From Phycicoccus sonneratiae (lineage in GTDB: Bacteria; Actinomycetota; Actinomycetes; Actinomycetales; Dermatophilaceae): a stretch of 64,000 nucleotides of DNA. The stretch lies in the NCBI RefSeq assembly GCF_016887965.1, contig NZ_JAFDVD010000015.1, positions 1-64,000 on the forward strand. The letters run 5' to 3'. The notes beneath the pieces are model-generated. The model was not told where the DNA came from. It worked only from the letters and a program-made list of their open reading frames with translations, and ran no database searches. Each line of letters begins with the position of its first letter. The first letter of the stretch is position 1. Below are positions 34,997-43,974 of the stretch, piece by piece. Both the position numbers and the translations under genes were made by a program.

Positions 34997-35146
34997 TGGG
35001 TCCGGAGGTGACGCTCCGATCACGGTCCCGGCACGGCCCACCCCGAGGTCGGTCACCGAAGATGGCGCTTGCGCAGTGGTGGCCGAGCAGCCAGACTCGC
35101 TCTCTGACGCCCCGTCGGCCGCGACCCGGTCGCCCCCTCGTTGCTC

Positions 35147-35158
35147 TCGAAATTTCGA
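35147..35158 (+). promoter_or_regulatory. Operator before the GH3 beta-xylosidase-like gene
   Basis: TCGAAATTTCGA is a perfect 12-base palindrome ending 11 bases before the GH3 ATG. It shares its core with the site at 34934-34946, so one repressor, probably the LacI protein encoded at 37630-38655, is likely to control both the importer and the hydrolase. Confidence 0.65.
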
Positions 35159-35169
35159 TCGGAGTCACC

Positions 35170-37620
35170 ATGAACTCGGCGCAGTCCGCCGTCGACCCGG
35201 CCCCCCGGCCCGCCACCGCCGAGGTGTGGCGGGACACCGCGCGCCCCGTCGACGAGCGCGTCGAGGCGCTGCTCGCGGCGATGACCCTCGAGGAGAAGGT
35301 CGGCCAGCTGGGCAGCCGGTGGGTCGGCAACGACATGGCCGCCGGTGCCGACGACGCGCCGCCCGCGCCTCCTGCCGGCGGCGACGACACGCCCGAGACG
35401 TTCAACGTGGCGCCGATGCAGGACGTCTTCGCCGCCTCGGGGAGCATCTCGCTCGAGGACGCCAGCCGCGACGGCCTCGGCCAGCTGACCCGCGTGTACG
35501 GCAGCGTCCCGCTCTCGGTGGCGGAGGGGGCGGCCGAGGTCGTGCGCCAGCACCACGTCGTCCTCGAGGGCAGCCGGCTCGGGGTACCGGCCCTCGTCCA
35601 CGAGGAGTGCCTCACCGGCTTCACGACCTTCGGCGCGACCGTCTACCCCGCGGCGATCGCCTGGGCGGCCACCTTCGACCCCGGGCTGGTCGAAGAGATG
35701 GCCGCCGCCATCGGCCGTGACATGGCCGATGCCGGTGTGCACCAAGGCCTCTCGCCCGTGCTCGACGTCGTTCGCGACCCGAGGTGGGGCCGGGTCGAGG
35801 AGACGATGGGCGAGGACCCGCACGTCGTCGCGACGCTCGGCGCGGCGTACGTGCGGGGTCTCCAGTCGGCCGGCGTCGTCGCCACCCTCAAGCACTTCGC
35901 CGGGTACTCCGCGTCCCGCGCCGGCCGCAACCACGGCCCGGTGTCGATGGGCCGGCGCGAGCTGCTCGAGGTGGTCCTCCCGCCGTTCGAGGCCGCCGTC
36001 CGCGCGGCGGGGGCGAAGTCGGTGATGAACGCCTACAGCGACGTCGACGGCATCCCGGCCGGCGCGGACCACTGGCTGCTCACCGAGGTCCTGCGCGACG
36101 CGTGGGGCTTCGAGGGCACCGTCGTCTCCGACTACTGGGCCGTGCCGTTCCTCTCCTCGATGCACCGGGTCGCCGCCGACGTCGAGGGAGCCGGGGCCGC
36201 GGCCCTCGCGGCCGGCATCGACGTCGAGCTGCCCGACACCTCCGGCTTCGGGCCGCACCTCGCCGACCTCGTCCGGGCCGGCGGGCTCGACGAGGCCCTC
36301 GTCGACCGGGCCGTGCGACGGCACCTGCGGCACAAGGTCGAGCTCGGCCTCCTCGACCCCGACTGGACGCCCGAGGGCTCGGTCGCGCGGGCTGCGGATC
36401 TCGACCTCGACTCCCCGGGCAACCGCGACATCGCCGCGCGGATGGCCGAGCGCTCGGTCGTCCTCCTCGACCCGGGCAGCGCGCTGCCGCTGCTCGGCAC
36501 CGGCCGGCAGGCACCGGCCCGGGTCGCCGTCGTCGGACCCTGCGCCGACGACCCCCGCACGCACATGGGCTGCTACGCGTTCCCCAACCACGTGCTCCCC
36601 CGCTACCCGGGTCGCGGCCTGGGCGTCGACGTGGTGACGATGCTCGACGCACTGCGCACCGAGCTGCCGGACAGCGAGATCGGCTACGAGCGAGGATGCG
36701 CCGTCGAGGGCGACGACGCCTCCGGGATCGACGCCGCCGCGGCCCTCGCGGCGGACGCCGACCTCGCGGTCGTGTTCGTCGGCGACCGCGCAGGACTGTT
36801 CGGCATCGGCACGTCCGGCGAGGGCTGCGACGCCGAGGACCTGCGCCTGCCGGGCGTGCAGCCCGACCTGCTCGACGCCGTGATCGCCACGGGCACACCG
36901 GTGGTCGTCGTCGTCGTGTCCGGCCGTCCCTACGCGCTCGGCGCCTGGGCACCGCGCGCCGCCGGGCTCGTCCAGGCCTTCATGCCCGGCCAGGAGGGCG
37001 GCCCGGCCGTCGCCGGCGTGCTCTCCGGGCGGATCCAGCCGTCGGGCCACCTGCCCGTGCAGATCCCCGTCGGGCCCGGCGGGCAGCCGCGCACCTACCT
37101 CCAGCCCCCGCTCGGCTCGCCGGAGAGCGCCGGCGTCAGCAGCCTCGACGCCTCCGCCCTCTTCCCGTTCGGGCACGGGCGCAGCTACACGACCTTCGAG
37201 CTCTCCGACCTCGTGCTCTCCGGCGACGCGGTCGGCACCGACGGCGAGGTCGAGGTCACCGTCCGGGTCACCAACACCGGCGACCGGGCCGGCGAGGAGG
37301 TCGTGCAGCTCTACGTCCGCGACCTGCTCTCCTCGGTCGTGCGACCGGTCCGCCAGCTGCTCGGCTTCGTCCGGGTGCCGCTCGAGGCGGGGTCCAGCCG
37401 GACGGTGACGTTCACGGTGCACACGGACCGGCTCTCCCTCGTCGACCGCGACCTGCGGCGCGTCGTCGAGCCGGGCCCCGTCGAGGTCCTCGTCGGCCGC
37501 TCCGCCGAGGACGTGCCGTGCCGCGCGGTGCTCGACCTCACCGGTGCGGTCCGCGAGGTCGGCCCCGACCGGCGTCTCAGCACCCCGGTCGTGCTCTCGT
37601 CCGAGGAAGCGCAGCCCTAG
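35170..37620 (+). CDS. Glycoside hydrolase family 3 enzyme, beta-xylosidase-like
   Basis: The 816-residue protein has the GH3 two-domain catalytic part and a C-terminal fibronectin-III-like domain (residues ~700-800). The nucleophile is D321 in VVSDYWAVPF; other GH3 marks are MTLEEKVGQLGSRWVG, HEECLTGFTTFGATVYP, VRDPRWGRVEETMGEDP and KHFAGYSASRAGRNHGPV. The SDY form and the neighbouring xylose genes favour beta-xylosidase. There is no signal peptide, so it should act on imported xylo-oligosaccharides in the cytoplasm. The ATG at 35170 has GGAG seven bases upstream, directly after the operator. It is followed nine bases later by its probable regulator gene. Confidence 0.88.
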   Translation: MNSAQSAVDPAPRPATAEVWRDTARPVDERVEALLAAMTLEEKVGQLGSRWVGNDMAAGADDAPPAPPAGGDDTPETFNVAPMQDVFAASGSISLEDASRDGLGQLTRVYGSVPLSVAEGAAEVVRQHHVVLEGSRLGVPALVHEECLTGFTTFGATVYPAAIAWAATFDPGLVEEMAAAIGRDMADAGVHQGLSPVLDVVRDPRWGRVEETMGEDPHVVATLGAAYVRGLQSAGVVATLKHFAGYSASRAGRNHGPVSMGRRELLEVVLPPFEAAVRAAGAKSVMNAYSDVDGIPAGADHWLLTEVLRDAWGFEGTVVSDYWAVPFLSSMHRVAADVEGAGAAALAAGIDVELPDTSGFGPHLADLVRAGGLDEALVDRAVRRHLRHKVELGLLDPDWTPEGSVARAADLDLDSPGNRDIAARMAERSVVLLDPGSALPLLGTGRQAPARVAVVGPCADDPRTHMGCYAFPNHVLPRYPGRGLGVDVVTMLDALRTELPDSEIGYERGCAVEGDDASGIDAAAALAADADLAVVFVGDRAGLFGIGTSGEGCDAEDLRLPGVQPDLLDAVIATGTPVVVVVVSGRPYALGAWAPRAAGLVQAFMPGQEGGPAVAGVLSGRIQPSGHLPVQIPVGPGGQPRTYLQPPLGSPESAGVSSLDASALFPFGHGRSYTTFELSDLVLSGDAVGTDGEVEVTVRVTNTGDRAGEEVVQLYVRDLLSSVVRPVRQLLGFVRVPLEAGSSRTVTFTVHTDRLSLVDRDLRRVVEPGPVEVLVGRSAEDVPCRAVLDLTGAVREVGPDRRLSTPVVLSSEEAQP

Positions 37621-37629
37621 AGTGCCCCC

Positions 37630-38655
37630 GTGACGACCGACCGCCCGACGCTCGCGATGATCGCCGACTCCGCCGGCGTCTCCGTCGCGACCGTCAGCAA
37701 GGTCCTCAACGGGCGCAGCGACGTCGCGGCGAGCACCCGGGCCCGGGTGCAGCAGGTCCTCGAGGCGCACGAGTACACGGCCCAGCCGCGGCGCCGCCGG
37801 GACGCCACCCGGTCGGTCGAGCTGCTCGTCGACCACATGCACTCGCCCTTCACGAGCGAGGTGGTCCAGGGTGTCGCGGACGCCGCGGCCGACGAGGACG
37901 TCTCGGTCACGCTGAGCACGCGCGTGTCGATGGAGGGCCGCGACGCCTCGCCCGGGGTCTGGGCCCGGGCCCTGGCGCGCTCCGGACGCTGCGCCCTCAT
38001 CTCGGTGACCGGCGAGATGACGCGCGAGCAGGTCCGGGCGCTCTCCGACGCCTCGCTGCCCGTCGTCCTCATCGACCCCATCGACCCGCAGGCCAGCAGC
38101 GCCCCGAGCATCGGGTCGACGAACTTCACCGGCGGACTCACCGCGGGCAGCCACCTGATCGCCCTCGGGCACACCCGGATCGGCTACGTCGGCGGGGCCC
38201 TGCGCGCGGCGTGCAACGCGGCCCGGGTCGGCGGTCTGCGCGCCGCGATGGAGCAGCACGGCCTGGCCCTCGACCCCGGGCTCGTCACCGCGGGTCAGGT
38301 CTTCGACTTCGACACCGGCCTCCAGGGCGGGCTCCAGCTGCTCGACCGCGACGAGCACCCGACGGCCGTGTTCTGCGGCGCCGACGAGGTCGCGCTCGGG
38401 GTCATCGAGGCCGCCCGGCAGGTCGGCCTGCGGGTGCCGCAGGACGTGTCGGTGATGGGCTTCGACGACACGCCCTCGGCGACCACCGGCTCGCCGCCGC
38501 TGACCACCATCCGGCAGCCGCTCGGCGAGATGGGGCGGCTCGCGCTGCGCACCGCCCTGCGGCTGGCCGACGGCGGGACGGTCGACGCGCCGCACGTCGC
38601 GCTCGCGACGCAGCTCGTCGTCCGCGCCTCGACGGCCCGCCCCTCCGCCGGCTGA
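37630..38655 (+). CDS. LacI-family regulator, probable xylo-oligosaccharide repressor (BxlR-like)
   Basis: The 341-residue protein carries a LacI helix-turn-helix (LAMIADSAGVSVATVSKVLN, residues 8-27) and a hinge with QPRRRRDATRS in place of the usual ARGL-type hinge. The effector-binding domain has LGHTRIGYVGG and VMGFDDTPSATTG. It is transcribed with the GH3 enzyme and probably represses that gene and the divergent importer through the TCGAAA-type palindromes. Ligand identity (xylobiose or xylose) is inferred. The start is a GTG nine bases after the GH3 stop. Confidence 0.87.
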   Translation: MTTDRPTLAMIADSAGVSVATVSKVLNGRSDVAASTRARVQQVLEAHEYTAQPRRRRDATRSVELLVDHMHSPFTSEVVQGVADAAADEDVSVTLSTRVSMEGRDASPGVWARALARSGRCALISVTGEMTREQVRALSDASLPVVLIDPIDPQASSAPSIGSTNFTGGLTAGSHLIALGHTRIGYVGGALRAACNAARVGGLRAAMEQHGLALDPGLVTAGQVFDFDTGLQGGLQLLDRDEHPTAVFCGADEVALGVIEAARQVGLRVPQDVSVMGFDDTPSATTGSPPLTTIRQPLGEMGRLALRTALRLADGGTVDAPHVALATQLVVRASTARPSAG

Positions 38656-38660
38656 CGGCG

Positions 38661-38677
38661 CGTCGGCTCAGCCGACG
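38661..38677. terminator. Short hairpin between convergent LacI and xylA genes
   Basis: CGTCGGC and GCCGACG form a perfect 7-base stem with the 3-base loop TCA, which is the xylA stop codon on the minus strand. The hairpin follows the LacI stop by five bases. A role as a compact bidirectional terminator is likely but there is no U-tract. Confidence 0.45.
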
Positions 38678-39846
38678 AGGTGCTCGACGGCGAGCTGGTT
38701 GAGCCGGACGAACCCGTAGTCGCGCTCGGCGGCCTTCTCGGGGTCGAAGCCGTCGTCGGTCCCGAGGAGGTCGGCGAGCGACTCACCGGGCGAGAGGGTC
38801 GGCTCCGCGAGCGTGCCCACGCCGGCGTACTCCATCGCCTCGGTGACCCGGGGGTCGGCCCGGAAGGCGCGCGCCTTGTCGGCGAGGAGCAGGTAGGTCT
38901 GCATGCACGCCTTCGCCGACTCCCACACGCCGTCGAGGTACTCGGTGCGCGAGGGCTTGTAGTCGAAGTGCCGCGGGCCGTCGTAGCGCGGGGCGTCCGG
39001 GTTGCCGGCGAAGCCGTTCTCGAGCAGGTCGACGGTGAAGAAGGCCGAGAGCAGGTCGCCGTGCCCGAAGACGAGGTCCTGGTCGTACTTCAGCCCGCGC
39101 TGGCCGTTGAGGTCGATGTGGAAGAGCTTCCCGGACCAGAGGGCCTGGGCGAGCTGGTGGGTGTAGTTGAGGTTGGCCATCTGCTCGTGCCCGGTCTCGG
39201 GGTTGAGGCCGACGATGTCGCCGTGGTCGAGCTCGGCGATGAAGGCCAGGGCGTGCCCGACGGTGGGGAGGAAGATGTCGCCGCGCGGCTCGTTCGGCTT
39301 GGGCTCCAACGCGATCCGCAGGTCGTAGCCCTTGTCCTTGATGTAGCCGGCGACGGTGTCGAGGCCCTCCCTGTACCGCTCGAAGGCCGAGTGCAGGTCC
39401 TTGGACCCGTCGTACTCGCTGCCCTCGCGGCCGCCCCACATGACGAAGGTGCTCGCCCCGAGCTCGGCGGCGAGGTCGACCGCACCGAGGACCTTGCGCA
39501 GCCCGAACCGGCGCACGCCGCGGTCGTTGGCGGTCAGGCCCCCGTCCTTGAACACCGGGTGGCTGAAGGTGTTCGTCGTGACCATCTCGATGGTCAGCCC
39601 CGAGGAGTCGCACGCGGCCTTGAGCCGGCCGACCCGGTCGGCCTTCGTCGCGGCGTCGGCGTCGAAGGGGAAGACGTCGTTGTCGTGGAAGGTGATGCCC
39701 CACGCGCCGAGCTCGGCGAGCCGGTCGGCGTACTCCCACGGCTCCAGCGCCGGTCGCGACGGGCCGCCGAAGGGGTCCGTGCCGGTCCAGCCGACGGTCC
39801 ACAGGCCGAAGCTGAACCGGTCCTCGGGGGTGGGCTGACGGGTCAT
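38668..39846 (-). CDS. xylA: Xylose isomerase
   Basis: The 392-residue enzyme interconverts D-xylose and D-xylulose. It matches the short class I isomerases of Streptomyces closely enough to keep their numbering: catalytic H54 and D57 in FHDNDVFPF, metal ligand E181 and K183 in [12 protein letters not shown], and the metal-binding segment [10 protein letters not shown]. The ATG at 39846 is preceded by GGAGGAG on the minus strand. It is divergent from a ROK repressor, the usual XylR arrangement. A strong promoter with an operator over the -10 box lies immediately upstream. Confidence 0.96.
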   Translation of the reverse strand: MTRQPTPEDRFSFGLWTVGWTGTDPFGGPSRPALEPWEYADRLAELGAWGITFHDNDVFPFDADAATKADRVGRLKAACDSSGLTIEMVTTNTFSHPVFKDGGLTANDRGVRRFGLRKVLGAVDLAAELGASTFVMWGGREGSEYDGSKDLHSAFERYREGLDTVAGYIKDKGYDLRIALEPKPNEPRGDIFLPTVGHALAFIAELDHGDIVGLNPETGHEQMANLNYTHQLAQALWSGKLFHIDLNGQRGLKYDQDLVFGHGDLLSAFFTVDLLENGFAGNPDAPRYDGPRHFDYKPSRTEYLDGVWESAKACMQTYLLLADKARAFRADPRVTEAMEYAGVGTLAEPTLSPGESLADLLGTDDGFDPEKAAERDYGFVRLNQLAVEHLVG

Positions 39847-39868
39847 GGCGACTCCTCCGCGTCGAGTT

Positions 39869-39910
39869 TGTTGTTCCATGCAACATATCCCCTCCGGCCG
39901 GTAGGGTCAA
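39869..39910 (-). promoter_or_regulatory. xylA promoter with ROK-type operator
   Basis: On the minus strand TTGACC (39905-39910) and TATGTT (39882-39887) are spaced by 17 bases. An inverted repeat TGTTG-N7-CAACA (39869-39885) covers the -10 box, so a bound repressor would block polymerase. The divergent ROK protein gene begins five bases beyond the -35 box, so the same site can also influence its own transcription. Confidence 0.75.
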
Positions 39911-39914
39911 TGCC

Positions 39915-41186
39915 GTGAGCCCGCCGACCGACGACACCGGAGAGCACGGCGTCGTGCCCCCGCCCGGTCCGGCGGGCGGGGCGTCGCAGGGCACGCTGCG
40001 CGAGACGAACCTGCGCCTCGTCACGCGCACGGTCCTCGAGTCCCCGGTCCCGCCGTCGCGGGCCGACGTCGCCCAGCGCACCCGGCTCACCCGCTCGACC
40101 GTCTCCCGCCTCGTCGACGACCTGCTCGGCGGCGGTGTCCTCGCCGAGACCGAGGCCCCGGGCCCGGTGCGGTCGGGACGGCCGGGCACGCCGCTCGTCG
40201 CCGGTCCCGTCGCCGCCCTCGGGATGCTCGTCAACGTCGCCGGGCTCGTCGCCCGGGTCGTCGACCTTGGCGGGCGGGTGCTCGCCGAGGGCGCCCTCGA
40301 GCGGGACCTGCGCGGCGGGTCCGCTGACGACGTGCTGACCGACCTCGCCGCCCTCGCCCGCCGGGTCCTCGACGACGTGCCTCCCGGGGTGGCGCTCGCC
40401 GGCGCGCGGCTCGCCCTGCCCGGGGTCGTCGGCACGGCGTCGGACACCCTGCTCGTCGCCCCCAACCTCGGGTGGAGCGAGGTGACGCCCCGCACGCTGC
40501 TGACCCCGGCCGCGCTCGGCGGGCTCCGGCTCCGGCTCGGCAACGAGGCCGACCTCGCCGCCCGCACGGTCGCCGCGCCGGCTCCCGGGCGCGAAGGTCC
40601 GCTGCGCGACTTCCTCTACGTCTCGGGCGAGGTCGGCATCGGCGGCGCGGTCGTCGTCGGCGGGTCGGTGCTCACCGGCCGGCACGGCTGGGCGGGCGAG
40701 ATCGGGCACGTCTGCGTCGACCCGCACGGTCCGCCGTGCCGGTGCGGCTCGACGGGGTGCCTCGAGCGCTACGTCGGGCGTGACGAGCTCGCCGCCCTGG
40801 TGGGCGTCGACCCCGCGGTCGTCGGGCAGGTCCTGCCGCGGCTCGTCGCCGACGGCGACCCCGCCGCGTCGGCGGCCGTCGAACGCGCCGTGTGGGCGCT
40901 CGGCATCGCCCTCGCCGGGGCCGTCAACCTCATCGACACCCCGGCCATCGTCCTCGGGGGACACCTCGCGCAGGTCGGCGACCTCCTCTGCGCGCCGCTC
41001 GAGGCGACCCTCGCGCGACGCGTCCTGTCGTCGCGGTGGGTGCCACCGGTCGTCCGGGCCGCGGGTGGGGGGCCCGCTCCGGCGGCGACCGGCGCGGCGC
41101 TCGCCGAGCTCGACGACGTGGTCGAGCGACCGTTCGCCTGGTTGCAACGGAACCGGTTGCCGCAGAGCGGGTCCGACTCGGCCTGA
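39915..41186 (+). CDS. xylR: ROK-family transcriptional repressor (XylR-like)
   Basis: The 423-residue protein has an N-terminal winged helix (SRADVAQRTRLTRSTVSRLVDDLL, residues ~53-77) and a ROK sugar-kinase-like domain. That domain includes GNEADLAARTV, VSGEVGIGGAVVVGG, GWAGEIGHVCVDP and the ROK zinc motif CRCGSTGCLERY. It is divergent from xylA and is the likely xylose-responsive repressor of that gene. The GTG at 39915 is used. The arrangement matches classical XylR-xylA pairs of Gram-positive bacteria. Confidence 0.88.
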   Translation: MSPPTDDTGEHGVVPPPGPAGGASQGTLRETNLRLVTRTVLESPVPPSRADVAQRTRLTRSTVSRLVDDLLGGGVLAETEAPGPVRSGRPGTPLVAGPVAALGMLVNVAGLVARVVDLGGRVLAEGALERDLRGGSADDVLTDLAALARRVLDDVPPGVALAGARLALPGVVGTASDTLLVAPNLGWSEVTPRTLLTPAALGGLRLRLGNEADLAARTVAAPAPGREGPLRDFLYVSGEVGIGGAVVVGGSVLTGRHGWAGEIGHVCVDPHGPPCRCGSTGCLERYVGRDELAALVGVDPAVVGQVLPRLVADGDPAASAAVERAVWALGIALAGAVNLIDTPAIVLGGHLAQVGDLLCAPLEATLARRVLSSRWVPPVVRAAGGGPAPAATGAALAELDDVVERPFAWLQRNRLPQSGSDSA

Positions 41187-41213
41187 CCGGGCGCGAACCC
41201 CCGGCGCCGATCC

Positions 41214-41765
41214 TCAGGCGGTGCCGGCCGAGCGAGCCCGCAGGTCCCACGCGACCAGCCCGAGCAGCGGACCCCAGAGGGCGAGCGGCACGTAGAGCAG
41301 CCCGACCCACACCCGGGCGGGGCCGGTCAGCGCGCCGTCCCCCGGCACGACCCACCACAGCACGGCGGTCGGCACCCAGACCAGCGTGAGGAGCACCGCC
41401 CCGACGAGCGCCGCCGTGGCCACCCGCCGTCCCCGCAGCGGCCGTCCTCCCCGACGCGGCACCCAGGTCGGGACCCGCTCGCCCCACGGGCGCACGAGAC
41501 CCAGCGTGAGCAGCCCCAGGCCCTCGAGGAGCACCGACAGGCCGACGAGGTACACCGACCCCCAGCCCGGTGCGTCGAAGAGCGCCCGGGCCTCCCCCGC
41601 GGAGTAGCCGACAGGTACCCCGACGGCGAGCAGCACCCGCCACAGGCCGCTCGGCAGCGGCGTGAGGGCCGCGACGTGTGCACAGGTGACCGCCCACCGA
41701 GGGGCCGGTGGGAGGCGGGTGGTGGCCACGCGGGTCTCCGTCCGGGGTGGGGTCCGGCTGCGCAT
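41214..41765 (-). CDS. Small integral membrane protein of unknown function
   Basis: The ATG at 41765 overlaps the stop codon of the beta-lactamase-like gene by one base (TGATG), giving a 183-residue protein that is translationally coupled to it. Four hydrophobic helices are visible, at about residues 40-58, 68-92, 115-140 and 150-170, joined by arginine-rich loops. No enzyme motif is present. Similar small membrane proteins are often found behind serine hydrolases but without assigned roles. Confidence 0.6.
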   Translation of the reverse strand: MRSRTPPRTETRVATTRLPPAPRWAVTCAHVAALTPLPSGLWRVLLAVGVPVGYSAGEARALFDAPGWGSVYLVGLSVLLEGLGLLTLGLVRPWGERVPTWVPRRGGRPLRGRRVATAALVGAVLLTLVWVPTAVLWWVVPGDGALTGPARVWVGLLYVPLALWGPLLGLVAWDLRARSAGTA

Positions 41766-43153
41766 CAGCCCACCCGGGGGAGGACTCGGGAGCCGAGGAA
41801 GAGGAACCGGCACCGACCGTCGGCGTCACGTCCGAGGAACTCGACGTCGGGGCCGGGACCGCCGGCGCCGACCGCCCGGAAGACGTCGCCGCCGACCCGG
41901 AGGAGCTGGTGGTGCTCGTCGGGGAGGTCGGTGCCCGCCGACGCCGCCATGACGAGCGCGTCGCCCCGGCTCGAGCGATGGAGCCAGAGCCGCCCGACGT
42001 CCCCCTGCGTCACCTCGGCACGGACCTGGCGCGACGCGAAGACGCCGACGTAGGGAGCGGCGTCACCGGCGAGCTCCGCCGCCGGCTCCCGGGGCGGCGG
42101 TTCGGGCTCGACCCCGGGGAGGTCGGCGAACCACGGCTCGAGCAGCTCGCGGACGAGCCGGCCACCACTCTCGCTGTTCGTCAGGACGACGGCGGCCACC
42201 CGGTGGCGCGGACTGGTGCGCAGCATGCTGCTCACCCCGAGGCTGCCGCCACCGTGCTCGACCAGCCCTCCTCGCCGCAGCCACCAGCCGAGGCCCTGCC
42301 GGCTGTGCGGCCCGAGGACGGCGGGGTGTTCGACCTGCGGCTCGCGCATCATCCGGGCCGTCGCGGCCCCGAGCAGCCGGGTGCCGTCCGGGGCCCGGCC
42401 GTCGTCGAGGTGCATCCGGGCGAAGGACAGCAGCCCGCGCGCCGACAGCGCCAGCTGGTTCCCGGCGGCGGGGTTGGACGGCGGCATCACGGCCCAGTGC
42501 CGCAGCGGACGGAGGTCGTCGCCGACGTGGCCGATGGCCGTCCGGAAGGCCAGCGCCTGGTCGGCCCAGAAGGCGATCTCCTCGATGCCCAGCGGCTCGG
42601 CGATGCGGGTGCGCACGGCCTGCTCGAACGTCTCGTCGCGGAGCACCTCGACCAGGCGCCCGAGGGTGCCGAACCCCGCGTTGCAGTAGGAGAACCGCTC
42701 ACCGGGCGGGGACACCTGAGGGGCCTCACCCACGAGGTCGGCGACGAACCGCTCCAGCGCGTCCGGGCCCGCGGTGGTGGGCGCCCACAGGTCGCCCTCG
42801 AACCCGCCGGTGTGGGTGAGCAGGTGCCGGATGGTGATGCGCCGGCTCTGCTCGGGCTCGCCCGTGCGGAACCGCGGGAGGTGCCGGACCACGGGGTCGT
42901 CGAGCGCGACCAGGCCGTCGTCGAGCAGCTGCATCACGAGGGTGGCGGTGACGACCTTGGTCACCGACTGGACCATGAACAGCGAGTCGGGGGTCACCGG
43001 GACGCCGGTGCGGGTGTTGACGACGCCCGAGGTCGCCAGCGCGACCTCGTCGCCGCGCAGGACGGCGACCGAGACCCCGGGCACCCGGTGCTTCGCGGCG
43101 AGCTCGTCGAGGGTCGCCGCGAGGTCCGTCGCGAACCCGTCGGACCTCACCAC
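41765..43153 (-). CDS. Serine hydrolase of the class C beta-lactamase / penicillin-binding fold
   Basis: The protein has the class C beta-lactamase-type active site: S63-x-x-K66 in QSVTK, Y156-x-N in FSYCNAGFG and the third element HGGGSLG. A C-terminal domain of about 130 residues follows the catalytic domain. No signal peptide is seen, which favours an intracellular esterase or peptidase over a secreted antibiotic-resistance enzyme. The GTG at 43153 is preferred because GGGGAGG lies eight bases upstream; an in-frame GTG at 43252 would add 33 residues of low-complexity sequence. Physiological substrate unknown. Confidence 0.8.
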   Translation of the reverse strand: MVRSDGFATDLAATLDELAAKHRVPGVSVAVLRGDEVALATSGVVNTRTGVPVTPDSLFMVQSVTKVVTATLVMQLLDDGLVALDDPVVRHLPRFRTGEPEQSRRITIRHLLTHTGGFEGDLWAPTTAGPDALERFVADLVGEAPQVSPPGERFSYCNAGFGTLGRLVEVLRDETFEQAVRTRIAEPLGIEEIAFWADQALAFRTAIGHVGDDLRPLRHWAVMPPSNPAAGNQLALSARGLLSFARMHLDDGRAPDGTRLLGAATARMMREPQVEHPAVLGPHSRQGLGWWLRRGGLVEHGGGSLGVSSMLRTSPRHRVAAVVLTNSESGGRLVRELLEPWFADLPGVEPEPPPREPAAELAGDAAPYVGVFASRQVRAEVTQGDVGRLWLHRSSRGDALVMAASAGTDLPDEHHQLLRVGGDVFRAVGAGGPGPDVEFLGRDADGRCRFLFLGSRVLPRVG

Positions 43154-43405
43154 GTCCAGCACCTCCCCATCGCGCCCCTGGTCCCCGGCGTCGGCCACTC
43201 CCCGATGACCACCAGTGTGCCCCGCCGCAGCGGCGTGGGGTGGCTCCGGCACGGTCGGCGCCGCCCTCGATCCGGTGGGGGCGACGTTCCTCAGTGGGTG
43301 AGGGGCGATGCACGGCTCCTCGACGAGACGGTGCAGGCCGTCCGCCGGCCTCGGCGAGCGCCTGGGCGCCTCCCGCCCGCGCTGACCCGGCGACGACCGG
43401 CCGGC

Positions 43406-43708
43406 TCAGGAGCCGACGACCGCCGCGACGAGGCCCGGGAAGCGCTCGTCGAGCTCGGCGCGCCGGACCCGGATGTCGTGCGTCCGGCCGTGGACGTCGT
43501 AGGTGACGAGCCCGGCCCCGCGCAACGTCTTGAAGTGGTGGGCGCACGTCGCCTTGGTCGTCGAGAACTGCTGCCAGACATCGGCCTTCGGTCGCGGCCG
43601 ACCGTCGGCGAGCATCCGGACGATGGCGAGGCGCGTCGGGTCGCCGAGGGCCTTGAGGACCGCCTCCATCGTCACGTCGGCCAGGTCCGGGACCGGGTAC
43701 TCCACCAC
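43406..43708 (-). CDS. ArsR-family helix-turn-helix regulator
   Basis: The 100-residue protein has a winged helix typical of ArsR proteins: MEAVLKALGDPTRLAIVRMLADG, then a recognition region FSTTKATCAHHFKTLRGAGLVTY and the wing DVHGRTHDIRVRR. No metal-binding cysteine pair is present (only one Cys, in TCAHH), so it is not a classical metal sensor. The GTG at 43708 has GGGAAGG upstream. The divergent AT-rich interval contains its promoter. Its usual divergent target gene appears to be reduced to a remnant (43762-43851). Confidence 0.75.
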   Translation of the reverse strand: MVEYPVPDLADVTMEAVLKALGDPTRLAIVRMLADGRPRPKADVWQQFSTTKATCAHHFKTLRGAGLVTYDVHGRTHDIRVRRAELDERFPGLVAAVVGS

Positions 43709-43761
43709 GACGACCTTCCCAATTGTTTGACATTCATCTAACGGTGTCTCATCCTCACCGT

Positions 43762-43851
43762 ATGACAACCATCGAACGATCGTACCCGGCGCCGGCCATC
43801 GGCCGGTCGGCCCTCGTCCGCCTGTGGGTCCTCGCGGGCGCCCTCTTCACA
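43762..43851 (+). pseudogene. Possible 5' remnant of a membrane protein gene divergent from the ArsR regulator
   Basis: An ATG at 43762 opens the sequence MTTIERSYPAPAIGRSALVR, followed by LWVLAGALFT, which looks like the N-terminus of an integral membrane protein beginning its first helix. After about residue 30 the frame loses hydrophobic character and runs through unrelated sequence into the antisense of moeA. The position divergent from an ArsR regulator is where a regulated transporter or DoxX-like gene would be expected. The break may mark the junction where the nitrate island was inserted or a deletion took place. Confidence 0.4.
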
Positions 43852-43974
43852 ATGCGTGTGACCTGCACGAACGTCACGAAACGGCCCTCGAGCCCGCAGG
43901 CCGTGCCACCTGCGTGCCATCCGCGGGTCAGCGCGTGTCACCTCGCGACCCCGAACGCAGAACGGGTTCTCGAG

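Noticed and set aside
35053-38595. An 1180-codon minus-strand frame opposite the GH3 and LacI genes
   Set aside because: Composition is antisense-like (His/Asp/Arg/Gly repeats) and no domain is recognisable; the plus-strand genes are clear.
41765-43153. Beta-lactamase antibiotic-resistance gene
   Set aside because: It has the fold's active-site motifs but no signal peptide and an extra C-terminal domain, which points to a general serine hydrolase.
43858-43877. A CRP/FNR-like site (GTGAC-N10-GTCAC)
   Set aside because: Spacing does not fit the CRP/FNR consensus and no gene starts nearby in the right orientation.
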